Assembly (NCBI GenBank): GCA_024244665.1
Contig: JAAEOI010000261.1
Location: forward strand, 1 to 28,221
DNA length: 28,221 bases
Reading direction: 5' to 3'
Source: Bacteroidota bacterium
GTDB taxonomy: Bacteria > Bacteroidota > Bacteroidia > Bacteroidales > GCA-2748055
Part shown: positions 13,639-22,584 of the stretch, piece by piece
Numbering within the stretch: the first letter of the stretch is position 1
How the letters are laid out: each line of letters opens with the position of its first letter
Program-made: the position numbers and the translations under genes
The notes under the pieces: model-generated
Seen by the model: only the letters and a program-made list of their open reading frames with translations
Database searches by the model: none
Told to the model about the DNA's origin: nothing

Positions 13639-16053
13639 CTATTCATATTTGAGCGTGTCTGCGGGGTTCATGATGGATGCCCGGTAGGCATGAATGGAGG
13701 TGACCAACAATGTGATCAGGATAGATACCAGCGCTGAGATCACGAATACAAACCACTGTACATCGATATGCGTGCTGAAACTCTCCAGCCAGTGGTTTAT
13801 TCCAAACCATGCCAGGGGCCAGCTGACCAGGATTGCAATGAAGATCAACCACAGGAACTCCCTGGAAAGCAGCGCGTTTACATCGGAGACTGTTGCGCCA
13901 TTCACCCGCCTCACACAGATCTCCTTTGTCTTTCGCTCTACCATGAATGATGTAAGACCAATAAGTCCGAGGCAGGCAATTACAATGGCCAGAATGGTGA
14001 GAATGATGGATAGTTTGCTGAATTTGCTCTCATCCCTGTAAAGAGTTTCCAACTCCTCGTCAAGGAAGGAGTATTCGAACGGACGGGTGGGGGCAAAATT
14101 TTCCCAGGATTGCTGTATGTGCTTCAGGACACTTGTGTAGTTATTTGTATTTACCCGAATGGCCATATACCGTGTGAGGCCTGCGGCTCCCTGGGGATTC
14201 TGTATCATATCGAGTACAAAATTGTCAACTGGCTTGTGCAGGGAAAGTGCATTGAAATCGCTGAATACGCCAATAACCCTTTCATTGCCATCGGAGCGGA
14301 TTGCTTTGCCAATAGCCTCCTGGTTGGTCCATCCCAGGTGCTTAACCATACTCTCGTTGATCATGATCGCCTCAGAGGTGTCGGAAGGGAAGTCCCGGGA
14401 AAAGCCTCTTCCTTCAATCACTTCAATTCCAAAGGTTTCGATAAACTCATGTCTCACCATGAAGGCCGGGTACCAGAAGGGCTGATCATCAAACATTCCC
14501 TCAATGACAAAACTCCGGGTGTTGTGGTCGGCCCCAAGGATATCCTCCATGCCGGTTACGTTGATGATCTCCGGATGTTGTTTTAGCTCTTCGGCAAAGG
14601 CATCAAAACGCATGGCCAGGTTAAATTTCGTCGGCAGTAGAATCACATTGTCCCGGTTAAAGCCCAGGTCGGCATTCTTGAGGTAATTTAATTGTGCAGA
14701 AGCACTGATGGTGCCTATGATCAGCGCAATGGAAATCAGGAACTGTACCACCACAAGTGCCTTCCTGGCGACTCCATTGCCACCGCCACTGGAGAGGGTG
14801 TCTTTCAGGTGACTGGTATTCTGTGCGGAGAGGAAAAAGGCAGGATAGGAGCCGGAGAGGACTCCCACGAAAAACAGCAGGGCCAGGCCTATGAGAATGC
14901 TTTCGGGTTGGATAATAATCCCTGAATCGATCTGTTTTCCAGTGAAATTATTAAACTGGGGGAGCAGAAGTTCCAGGATGATAGCTCCCAGCAAAAGCGC
15001 CATCAGCGTAAGCAGGAGAGCTTCGCCAAGGAACTGCAGGACCAGTGAGGGTTTCCGGGCACCGATCACCTTCTTCATCCCTATTTCCCGGCCTCTTCCA
15101 GAGGAGCTGGCAGTGGACAGGTTCATGAAATTTATGCAGGCCAGGATCAGGACAATGAGGCCGATTGCTGCCAGGATCTTCACATAGGAGAGCTTCCCGT
15201 TGGGATGCATCTCATATTCGTGGTGTGACTGGAGGTGTATATCAGCCAGGGGCTGAAGGTATAGGGTGATATCCTGGTCCTGAAAGCCCGGATAGTGGGC
15301 CAGGTAGAAATCGGGCATAGTTGCCTCCAGCTGTTCGGGGCCTATATTGTCATGCAGGCTTACATAGGTCCAGCAGGGATTCCAGATCCAGTTTTGTGGA
15401 AATTGTCCGCCGGCCATTTGACGGAAGGTGGAGAGGGATCCAAGGATCTCGATTTTGAAGTGTGATTGAGGAGGCAGGTCCTTCATTATACCGGTTATCT
15501 CCATACCGGGTCCCTCCTCAAGGAAGAGGGTTTTCCCAATGGCAGGATCATCCCCGAAATATCTCCGTGCAGTGGATTCGGAAAGCACAACTGTATTGGG
15601 CCTCGCAAGAGCAGTAAGGGGATCACCCTTAATCAACGGAAAGGTGAACATCTGGAATACATTGGAGTCGGCCAGGAAGAAATGCTCCTCGTTGAATTTC
15701 ATCACATTCAGGCTGTCTTCCCGGTTTTCGAACATCATTTCAGAAACCTGGAAATCAAAAAACCGTACCATGGACTTTACCATATCAGGATAGTCTTCCG
15801 CCAGAGCAGTTCCAAATGGAAAGGAGCATGTGGCCGCATCTTCGTTGATATCATTTGAATTGTACAGTCGGTTCATGCGGTAGATCTGTTCATACCCTTC
15901 ATGGAACCGGTCGTACTTCAGTTCATCGGTCACATAGATCAGGATGAAAAGGAAGCTGGCGATACCTATGGCAAGCCCTGCAATGTTTAAGATGGAGTAG
16001 TTCAGGTGCTTCAGGGTGTTCCTGATAGCAATGGTAAAGAAATGTCGGAGCAT
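13639..16053 (-). CDS. FtsX-like ABC transporter permease (MacB type, duplicated)
   Basis: The 804-residue protein has the two-half arrangement common in Bacteroidota: helix 1 at about 20-41 (ILNIAGLAIGIASFLFILIY), a MacB-type periplasmic domain, three helices with the FtsX signature (LVLILACINFMNLST, then REIGMKKVIGARK near 335), a second periplasmic domain, and three C-terminal helices with the matching signature KEICVRRVNGAT. It ends MNPADTLKYE, as in typical members. These permeases move lipoproteins, peptides or drugs, or couple ATP hydrolysis to periplasmic conformational change; no ATPase gene is adjacent. It follows the efflux operon after 151 bases containing repeated dyads, so it is probably regulated on its own. 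Confidence 0.93.
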   Translation of the reverse strand: MLRHFFTIAIRNTLKHLNYSILNIAGLAIGIASFLFILIYVTDELKYDRFHEGYEQIYRMNRLYNSNDINEDAATCSFPFGTALAEDYPDMVKSMVRFFDFQVSEMMFENREDSLNVMKFNEEHFFLADSNVFQMFTFPLIKGDPLTALARPNTVVLSESTARRYFGDDPAIGKTLFLEEGPGMEITGIMKDLPPQSHFKIEILGSLSTFRQMAGGQFPQNWIWNPCWTYVSLHDNIGPEQLEATMPDFYLAHYPGFQDQDITLYLQPLADIHLQSHHEYEMHPNGKLSYVKILAAIGLIVLILACINFMNLSTASSSGRGREIGMKKVIGARKPSLVLQFLGEALLLTLMALLLGAIILELLLPQFNNFTGKQIDSGIIIQPESILIGLALLFFVGVLSGSYPAFFLSAQNTSHLKDTLSSGGGNGVARKALVVVQFLISIALIIGTISASAQLNYLKNADLGFNRDNVILLPTKFNLAMRFDAFAEELKQHPEIINVTGMEDILGADHNTRSFVIEGMFDDQPFWYPAFMVRHEFIETFGIEVIEGRGFSRDFPSDTSEAIMINESMVKHLGWTNQEAIGKAIRSDGNERVIGVFSDFNALSLHKPVDNFVLDMIQNPQGAAGLTRYMAIRVNTNNYTSVLKHIQQSWENFAPTRPFEYSFLDEELETLYRDESKFSKLSIILTILAIVIACLGLIGLTSFMVERKTKEICVRRVNGATVSDVNALLSREFLWLIFIAILVSWPLAWFGINHWLESFSTHIDVQWFVFVISALVSILITLLVTSIHAYRASIMNPADTLKYE

Positions 16054-16101
16054 GGAAATGGCTGATTAATACATACAAGCCGTTTCAAAATTCTTACCAA
16101 T

Positions 16102-16191
16102 GTGCGTAAATCGCACTAAATCAACAGAATATCCCCCCGTCCGCATTGGTTTAATTGCCCTGATTCGTACATGGTCCGTACGAAATCGCAC
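16102..16191 (-). promoter_or_regulatory. Repeated dyads upstream of the FtsX-like permease
   Basis: AAATCGCAC occurs twice exactly, at 16108-16116 and 16183-16191, 75 bases apart (about seven helical turns). Each copy is half of a dyad: GTGCG-N5-CGCAC at 16102-16116 and GTACG-N4-CGCAC at 16178-16191. A further GATTCGTAC arm at 16162-16170 pairs with the second. On the minus strand, just after the first dyad, TTGGTAAGAATTTTGA has GG-N10-GA, one base off the GG-N10-GC core of sigma-54 promoters. An activator-controlled promoter for the permease gene is a reasonable reading, not proven. Confidence 0.4.
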
Positions 16192-16204
16192 ACTATTCAG
16201 CCCC

Positions 16205-17506
16205 TTACTTCGCTTCAGTACCCAGGAATCCGCCGGTAATCCGGGTCAGCTGGGTCCTGGAATCGATCAGGTTGTATACCGCCCGGAGGCGCCTCAGGGC
16301 TGCATTCAGATAGATCAACTGGACATCCCTGTAATTGAAGGAGTTGATAACTCCCGAACGGTACTTTTCCTCTGAGATGGAGAGGTTCAGCTCGGCGGCT
16401 TCCATGTTCTCGTTGGCCACATTCAGCAGCTCTACCCTCACACCGTAGTAATCAGCCAGGTTGAACAGCTCATTGGTCAGCGCATGTTCCATCTCGGAGA
16501 TTTCAACCTGGGCAAGCTCCTCGTTGATACGGGCTACCTCCAACGATCTTCTTCTTACCCCTGCGCTGTATATATCATAAGAGAGCCTCAAGTTTCCATA
16601 GGGAGAGAGGCTTCCGTTGTTGTTCGTAGGCTGATCGACTGTAACTGACAATGATTCACTTAAATCAACACCGGTTCCAAGGGAGAGGGTGGGCGAGTAG
16701 TTTGCTCTTTTCAATGAAGTTTCATTCCCCAACAGAAGGAGGTTTGTGTACTGGTTTTTCAGGGTCTGGTTACTGGCCTTCATCTTGGAAAGCAGGTCGG
16801 CGAGCCTGTATTCAGTTGTGTCAGCTTCGAAAGGCTCACTGAAGTTCCATGTGGTTGTGGGCGATTCACCCATAAGGAAGTTAAGGTTACGAACCGAGTT
16901 ACGGACCACCACCTCCTGGTTCATGTAGTTGGCTTTGTCGGTCAGGTAAACATTCTGCGCCTGCAATACATTGTAGGTTACCGATCCACCCAGCGACTTC
17001 CGGTCCAGCTCATACTGGTAGCGGTCATTAGAGAGCTCCATAATGGTTTGCAACACCTTCAGCTGTTCCTGTTGCAAAAGTACTCCGTAGTAACCCAGGA
17101 TCACATCTTCAATGGTGCTTTCAATGACCACCCCCAGCCTTCCTGCAGAAAGCGATTCCAGGTTTCCGAGTTTGGCTTTGGTGATGTTGACCCTGAATCC
17201 GTCGAAGAGTACCCAGTTGAGGCCAACACCTGCCGAAAACCGGCTGGAATAGGTGTCGCTGCGCAGGTCGTAATTATTGTTCTCCGAGGCATCAAATCCG
17301 ATGGTGGGATAGCGGCCAGCGTTTCCCGGATTGTTGTTGATGGCTGCGATTTCGGTGCCGGCCCGGGAGATAATCAATCCGTAATTGTTCTCCATGGCCA
17401 TTCCCAGAGCTCCTGAAAGGGTAAGTGCCCCCTGGGACCAGGCCTGCTGAAACATCACGATTCCTACAAGCAGGGTAAGAATTTTATATAATCTGTTCAT
17501 CTTCAT
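16205..17506 (-). CDS. TolC-family outer membrane efflux protein
   Basis: From the ATG at 17506 the protein has 433 residues with a Sec signal (MKMNRLYKILTLLVGIVMFQ, cleaved after AWSQ). The rest is the TolC pattern: two OEP halves of long amphipathic helices with beta-strand pieces, e.g. LTLSGALGMAMENNYGL at the mature start, YNVLQAQNVYLTDKANY mid-protein and NSFNYRDVQLIYLNAALRRL near the end. An upstream in-frame ATG at 17560 would lie deep in the RND gene and add a non-signal leader, so it is rejected. The start overlaps the end of the RND gene by 23 bases, suggesting translational coupling. It is the outer-membrane duct of the tripartite pump. Confidence 0.94.
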   Translation of the reverse strand: MKMNRLYKILTLLVGIVMFQQAWSQGALTLSGALGMAMENNYGLIISRAGTEIAAINNNPGNAGRYPTIGFDASENNNYDLRSDTYSSRFSAGVGLNWVLFDGFRVNITKAKLGNLESLSAGRLGVVIESTIEDVILGYYGVLLQQEQLKVLQTIMELSNDRYQYELDRKSLGGSVTYNVLQAQNVYLTDKANYMNQEVVVRNSVRNLNFLMGESPTTTWNFSEPFEADTTEYRLADLLSKMKASNQTLKNQYTNLLLLGNETSLKRANYSPTLSLGTGVDLSESLSVTVDQPTNNNGSLSPYGNLRLSYDIYSAGVRRRSLEVARINEELAQVEISEMEHALTNELFNLADYYGVRVELLNVANENMEAAELNLSISEEKYRSGVINSFNYRDVQLIYLNAALRRLRAVYNLIDSRTQLTRITGGFLGTEAK

Positions 17507-20500
17507 TTTGTGTCGTTTCTCTTGCATCAATTCCACTCCATCTCCCCCTGTTGCTTTCAAATCTCAGTTTCCTTTTGTTCTGGATAATAGAAGTCTCCAC
17601 CTCTTCAGGAGTGGGTTTTACGCCGGTCCACAGGTAGCGGCTGTATACTTTTGCATCGTTGAGCAGCAGAATCAATACCGGGAAGAAGAGCAGGATGAAG
17701 ATGGTACCCAGGGCCACGCCATAGGCCAGGCTTATGGCCATGGGAATCAGGAACTGGGCCTGGACACTCTTTTCAAACAGCATGGGGAAGAGGCCGATAC
17801 TGGTGGTGAGGGAGGTGAGAATAATGGGCCTCAGCCTCACTTTACCTGCTTCCTTGACAGCCTCTTTAACCGATTTCCCGGCCAGTAATAGTCCGTCATA
17901 CTTGGCAAAGAAAACAATGGCGTCGTTGATAATTACCCCGGTCAGAGCCACAGCCCCCCACATGCTCATTATGGAGAGAGGCTGACCGTGCAATCCGTGG
18001 CCCCATGCCACTCCCAGCAGCGAGATGGGAATCATCAGGATGATGATAAAGGCCTTGGGAACACTCCGGAAATGTGTTACCAGGATCAAAAAGATGATGG
18101 CAAAGGCGAAGATGTAATATTTTCCTGCCTGTCCCATGGCCTCCTTACTGTACTTCTGCTGTCCCTGGTAGATATAGCGTATACCTGCAAACTGGGCTTG
18201 CAGCTCTGGCATAATCTCGTGTTCAATCTGCTCTAAAATATCCGGCACCGGGGCCATGGGATCGACCGTTTCGGCCTCCACCCTTATCTCCCGTGAGCCG
18301 TTGAAACGGTTGATGGCCACAGGACCCCGCTCCATGTGGTAATCGGCCAATTCTGAAAGTGGGTATTCACCGGAGGAAGTTTTGATTTTCATGTTTTCCA
18401 TCTGCCCCAGGGTAACCCGGTCCGATTTGGGATAGCGGACCCACACGCGCAGTTCATCCCGTCCCACCTGCAGGCGCTGTGCCTGTGCGCCGTAAAAACC
18501 CTGCCGCACCTGCCTGGCGATGGTTGCTTCATCAAGGCCAAGGAAATAGGCCCTGGGCTTAAGATCCAGCCTGATTTCCTGTTTCCCAAGGGCGATGTTT
18601 TCATTTACATCCTTCAGCTGAGGCATTTCAGACAATTTTTCGAGCATAAATTCCTTGGCCTCTTCCAGTTCGTCAAGGTTCTTGGACATTAAGCCGATGG
18701 AGACGGGTGATCCCCAGCGGTTTCTCCCTGCCACTGTGAATTTCCTGGCTTCAGGAACCTTGCCGATTTTCTGGGTTACCCTGGTTGAGATATCCCGTCC
18801 AGATATATCATATCCCTCAAGGTCTACCGGGTAGACATTTATACTTCCGGCGTGGGCACCCCTCTCCTGTCCGTTGAAGGCACTACCAAGGCCTTTGCTG
18901 GTACGCTCAATAATATTATGGTCCAGCCCCATCTCTTCGCTGATTTCATCATTCACTTCCCAGATAGCCTTTTCAAACTCTTCCAGGAAATCCAGGGTCT
19001 GTTTCTCACCATCACCTGGCGTAAAGGCCACATTAAGGTAGAAACTGTCAAAATCGACCATGGGGAAGAAGGTGTTTTTGATATGCCCTCCCATGAACAG
19101 GCCTGCGGTTATCAGGACCAGGGCAACCGGGATACTTGAGGCGATAAAACGCCATTTCACTGCCCAGTCTAGATAGTGCCTGTAGACCCGGTCCCTGAGC
19201 CAGGTAATGAGCCTTTCAAAATACTTCTTAATTCCTTTGTTCTTGGCTTCAAGGCTTTTTCGGCTCAGCACCCTGTCACTTGCCAGGTGTGCCGGAAGTA
19301 CAAGGAAGGCCTCAAACAGGGAGAAGAAGAGGGAGGCGATGACCACAATGGCCACATGCATCATCATCTCCATCCGGGTCCCGGCAAGGAATAGAAGTGG
19401 AGCAAATGCCACAATAGTGGTTGCCACGGAAGTCAGTACAGCAGGAAGTACCTCCATGGTACCATCAACAGAGGCATGCATGGGGCTTTTTCCCTTTTCG
19501 AAATGTAAATAGATGTTTTCCGCAATGACGATCCCATCGTCCACAAGAATCCCGATTACCAGGATCATGCCGAACAGTGACTGAAGGTTGATGGTTACAC
19601 CCAGGAAATGTGCCGCAACAAACATGGCTAGAAAGCTAAAAGGAATACCCCAGCTAACCCATAAAGATAGCCTGAAGCTCAGGAACATAGAGAGAGAAAT
19701 AATCACAAGGGTTAATCCCAACATACCGTTCCTGGTAAGGAGGTCAAGCCTGCTTTTCAGAATATCCAGGTAGGCCCGGGATATAATGATCTCCACCCCC
19801 TGGTTCCTGCTGTTGAATTCCTCAATGTATTTATTGGCCCACTGTGTGATTTCATCCAGATCTTCTTCAGGCAGTTTCTCCACATTAATGGAAACTGACG
19901 GTTTGCCATTGGTCCATTGCCTATTGGGTGAATCTGCAAATTTCACCTTGACTTCGGCCACATCCCGAATGTGGATATATCCTGCATCACTTTCACCTCG
20001 CAGAATAATGTTCCCTATTTTTTCGGGATTGGCACTTCGTGAGCGTAGCCTGATCAGGTACTCCTCTTCTTCAGATTTAAGTTCACCGCCCGACACATCC
20101 TGGTTGTTGTTCTGGATTGCCCTTACGATCTGGTCAAAGGTGATGTTGTAGCGAAGGAGCTCCTGCTCCCTGATCTCGACAGAGATCTCGGGCTGAGGAT
20201 AACCGGAAAGGGATATCTGGCTCATGACCCCGGAGTTGAGGAAGTCCTCCTCGATGCGCTGGGCGTACTCCTTGAGTGCCATCAGGCCCACATCATGTTC
20301 ATCCAGGGGAACCAGTTCCAGGCGCATGGCTGCAGCCATGGAGCGGCGCTTTGAGACAATGGGCCTTTCGGCGGCTGAGGGTAGGGATGAGATTCCATCC
20401 ACCGCATTTTTCACCTCCTGCAGGATTTCATTGATGGGATATTCGCCGGTTGTTTCGATGGAGACGCTGCATCGGTTTTCCATGGATGTGGAGTTGATCT

Positions 20501-20738
20501 CCTTGATCCCGATCAGCCCCCTCACAGCCTCTTCAATCCGGGTGGTGACACCCTCCTCCATCTCCACGGGTGAAGCTCCGGGATAGAATACGGAAACGGT
20601 CAGGTAACGGCTTTCAGTTTCGGGGAAAAAGGCCTTATTCAGGGAGAGGAAGCTTACCCCTCCTGCAAGGATCACCACCGCAATGATGAGGTTGGCATAT
20701 ACCGGAAACTCTACAAATTTCTCAATTATCTTCCTCAT
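17484..20738 (-). CDS. RND-family efflux pump inner membrane subunit
   Basis: From the ATG at 20738 (MRKIIEKFVEFPVYANLII...) the protein has 1084 residues, the usual length of an AcrB-type pump. It starts 1 base after the adaptor stop codon; a longer frame beginning at 20852 lies inside the adaptor gene and is rejected. Visible features are helix 1 (about 13-32), the first periplasmic domain, helix 4 with the proton-relay pair Asp400-Asp401 in GILVDDGIVIAEN, the second periplasmic domain (about 560-870) and helices 7-12. At the helix-10 position where AcrB has Lys940, this protein reads GVIINDAIVFF (Asn938-Asp939), as in several non-AcrB RND branches. It exports drugs or other hydrophobic or amphiphilic compounds using the proton gradient; substrate unknown. 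Confidence 0.95.
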   Translation of the reverse strand: MRKIIEKFVEFPVYANLIIAVVILAGGVSFLSLNKAFFPETESRYLTVSVFYPGASPVEMEEGVTTRIEEAVRGLIGIKEINSTSMENRCSVSIETTGEYPINEILQEVKNAVDGISSLPSAAERPIVSKRRSMAAAMRLELVPLDEHDVGLMALKEYAQRIEEDFLNSGVMSQISLSGYPQPEISVEIREQELLRYNITFDQIVRAIQNNNQDVSGGELKSEEEEYLIRLRSRSANPEKIGNIILRGESDAGYIHIRDVAEVKVKFADSPNRQWTNGKPSVSINVEKLPEEDLDEITQWANKYIEEFNSRNQGVEIIISRAYLDILKSRLDLLTRNGMLGLTLVIISLSMFLSFRLSLWVSWGIPFSFLAMFVAAHFLGVTINLQSLFGMILVIGILVDDGIVIAENIYLHFEKGKSPMHASVDGTMEVLPAVLTSVATTIVAFAPLLFLAGTRMEMMMHVAIVVIASLFFSLFEAFLVLPAHLASDRVLSRKSLEAKNKGIKKYFERLITWLRDRVYRHYLDWAVKWRFIASSIPVALVLITAGLFMGGHIKNTFFPMVDFDSFYLNVAFTPGDGEKQTLDFLEEFEKAIWEVNDEISEEMGLDHNIIERTSKGLGSAFNGQERGAHAGSINVYPVDLEGYDISGRDISTRVTQKIGKVPEARKFTVAGRNRWGSPVSIGLMSKNLDELEEAKEFMLEKLSEMPQLKDVNENIALGKQEIRLDLKPRAYFLGLDEATIARQVRQGFYGAQAQRLQVGRDELRVWVRYPKSDRVTLGQMENMKIKTSSGEYPLSELADYHMERGPVAINRFNGSREIRVEAETVDPMAPVPDILEQIEHEIMPELQAQFAGIRYIYQGQQKYSKEAMGQAGKYYIFAFAIIFLILVTHFRSVPKAFIIILMIPISLLGVAWGHGLHGQPLSIMSMWGAVALTGVIINDAIVFFAKYDGLLLAGKSVKEAVKEAGKVRLRPIILTSLTTSIGLFPMLFEKSVQAQFLIPMAISLAYGVALGTIFILLFFPVLILLLNDAKVYSRYLWTGVKPTPEEVETSIIQNKRKLRFESNRGRWSGIDARETTQNEDEQII

Positions 20739-20739
20739 C

Positions 20740-21945
20740 TCAGTTCCTGGATTTCCGGTTATCTGGTTTTTTCTCACCCGCATTACCAGGGCCTTTCTTC
20801 CCGGGAGAGGCCCCTGCCTGTTCAAGTTGGACCAGGGTTCCTTCCGACACATTTATCAACTGTTGGACAACCACCGAATCGCCCTCGGGCAGTCCGTTGA
20901 AAATAAGGGTTCGGTCGTTGACCTTGACAATATTGATCTGGCGCTTTGCCAGGCGGCCCTTATTGATTATAAAAACCTCATCGGAATTGAAGACAGAGTT
21001 TCTTGGAATTTCCATAACCCCATCGATGGGGCGGAGGGGGAAGGTGGCTTCCAGGTATTCTCCGGCAAGAAGTGGTTTATTGCTGCTATATGGGATTTTA
21101 ATGAAAATTTCCTGGGATTGCGTGTTCTCATCCACGTAATGGCTTTTTCGTATCACCCTACCTTTCCAGGTAAGATTCCGGTTTTCCGACCGGACCTCAA
21201 CCGGATCCCCGATTTTAACCCAGGTTGCATCAACCCGGTTCAGCGGGACTTCCAGTTCCAGCTCATCGGTATGGATGGCGCGGGCCACTCTTCCACCGGT
21301 ATTGGTATAGGCACCGATCTCCTGGTAGACTTCCTTGTAGGTACCATTGAAGGGAGCCCATACTGTTCTCCGCTTCAGTTGTAATTCATCTCTCTGAATG
21401 CTGTAGTATTCGCTGATCACGCTTCGACTGGCGAGAAATATTTTTAGCTGGTCATCATTGATCTCAGGCAGGGGGGGTAGTGCTTTGTCCACCGAAATGG
21501 AGGTGAAAAATACCCTGAATCCCTCTTCAGCCTCTGGATAGTCAATTTTCAGGTCGGGCAAGATTCCGGCCAGGGTGTTCTGATACTGGCTTTTCCGTGC
21601 TTTCAGGGCGAGGATGGCCTCATCGGGGTAGACCACAAAGAGCACATCCCCTTTTGAGAATGCGGCACCCTTTTTAAGGGCTACCTTTCCGGGCTCAATT
21701 CTTCCCGATGCTTCAGAGATAATATCCACCTCCGCGACTGAAGCCAGCCTGCCCAGGCCTGAAACTTCCGAAAGTATACTGGAATAGGTAACAGGCTCAA
21801 ACTTCACAAACCTTCGGGCTTCCATTGATCTCCTTACGGGCGGCTGCGCCTTCTGGGCTTCTAAAAAACGCATCAGGCCATAGGCCAGTCCGACGATAAA
21901 TATTACGCTGACAACGATGACTATTCTTCTGTCTATTTTTCTCAT
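20740..21945 (-). CDS. Periplasmic adaptor (membrane fusion) subunit of RND pump
   Basis: The 401-residue protein opens the efflux operon. Residues about 8-25 form an N-terminal anchor (IVIVVSVIFIVGLAYGLM). The lipoyl-like half motifs GRIEPGKVALKKGAAFSKGD (about 90-109) and VWAPFNGTYKEVYQEIGAYT (about 195-215) flank a hairpin that is short for the family, followed by a beta-barrel region (VPLNRVDATWVKIGDPVEV) and the membrane-proximal domain (LAGEYLEATFPL, then IPRNSVFN). The tail (about 380-401) is a charged Lys/Gly/Pro stretch. It links the RND pump to the TolC-type channel. The gene order adaptor, pump, channel is standard. A TATCTTTG box on the minus strand is 26 bases upstream. Confidence 0.93.
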   Translation of the reverse strand: MRKIDRRIVIVVSVIFIVGLAYGLMRFLEAQKAQPPVRRSMEARRFVKFEPVTYSSILSEVSGLGRLASVAEVDIISEASGRIEPGKVALKKGAAFSKGDVLFVVYPDEAILALKARKSQYQNTLAGILPDLKIDYPEAEEGFRVFFTSISVDKALPPLPEINDDQLKIFLASRSVISEYYSIQRDELQLKRRTVWAPFNGTYKEVYQEIGAYTNTGGRVARAIHTDELELEVPLNRVDATWVKIGDPVEVRSENRNLTWKGRVIRKSHYVDENTQSQEIFIKIPYSSNKPLLAGEYLEATFPLRPIDGVMEIPRNSVFNSDEVFIINKGRLAKRQINIVKVNDRTLIFNGLPEGDSVVVQQLINVSEGTLVQLEQAGASPGKKGPGNAGEKKPDNRKSRN

Positions 21946-21971
21946 TTTCTATATAAAGGCAAAGTAAGATG

Positions 21972-21979
21972 CAAAGATA
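21972..21979 (-). promoter_or_regulatory. -7 box of the efflux operon promoter
   Basis: On the minus strand these bases read TATCTTTG, an exact match to the Bacteroidota TAnnTTTG element. Transcription would start near 21965, about 20 bases before the adaptor ATG. No TTG is visible at the matching -33 position, so the box is supported only in part. Confidence 0.4.
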
Positions 21980-22040
21980 GCTATTTAGACAGTGAATATG
22001 GATAATGGTTTAATCACAAAGAGGATGTGTATCTTTGGAT

Positions 22041-22532
22041 ATGTTAATTCGCTTAGCCCAGGGGGAGGATTTACCTGCCATTAATGAGATCTACAACCAG
22101 GCTGTGAATGAGAGATTCTGTACAGCCCACCTTTCTCCGGTTGACATGGATTATACTTCAGATTGGTTTGTTTCCCATTCCTCCGACCGCTTCCCCGTTT
22201 ATGTTTCTGTTGACCTCAATAAGGTTACGGGATGGGTATCACTGGGCCCGTATCGTTCTGGTCGCCAGGCTCTTGCCCATGTGGGTGAGGTGAGTTATTA
22301 CGTGGACCGGGAATCCAGGGGGAAAGGGACCGGCAGCCTGTTGCTGCAGCATGCCCTGAGTACAGCACCTGCCTGCGGCCTTTCCATCCTTGTGGCCATC
22401 CTGCTGAGTGAAAACCCTGCCAGCATCGCTCTTCTTGAGAAATTCGGATTCTCTCTCTGGGGCTCCATGCCCGGCATTGCAAAAATCGGAACAGAAGCGG
22501 CCGATCATCTGTACATGGGACTGAAGCTTTGA
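22041..22532 (+). CDS. GNAT-family N-acetyltransferase
   Basis: From the ATG at 22041 (MLIRLAQGEDLPAINEIYNQ) the protein has 163 residues; a TTG two codons earlier is possible but less likely. It is a GNAT acetyltransferase similar to phosphinothricin acetyltransferases: the start LPAINEIYNQAVNERF matches the first helix, GWVSLGPYRSGRQALAHVGE and VSYYVDRESRGKGTGSLLL hold the central strand and the acetyl-CoA loop (R-G-K-G-T-G), and ENPASIALLEKFGFSLWG is the C-terminal motif. Such enzymes acetylate small amines or amino acid analogues; substrate unknown. It is divergent from the efflux operon across a short gap and converges on mtaB with 52 bases between stops. Confidence 0.9.
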   Translation: MLIRLAQGEDLPAINEIYNQAVNERFCTAHLSPVDMDYTSDWFVSHSSDRFPVYVSVDLNKVTGWVSLGPYRSGRQALAHVGEVSYYVDRESRGKGTGSLLLQHALSTAPACGLSILVAILLSENPASIALLEKFGFSLWGSMPGIAKIGTEAADHLYMGLKL

Positions 22533-22584
22533 TCCTTCGCTTTTTTTCTCACGCTGGAATCCCGGAAGGTGAGGCAGATAGCTG

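Noticed and set aside
20683..21384. Long plus-strand open frame (233 codons) opposite the adaptor gene
   Set aside because: It is antisense to a clear adaptor protein gene with conserved motifs and has no recognisable domain.
22030..22037. TATCTTTG box as promoter of the acetyltransferase gene
   Set aside because: It matches the -7 element but would place the transcription start at or after the ATG at 22041, and no -33 TTG is present.
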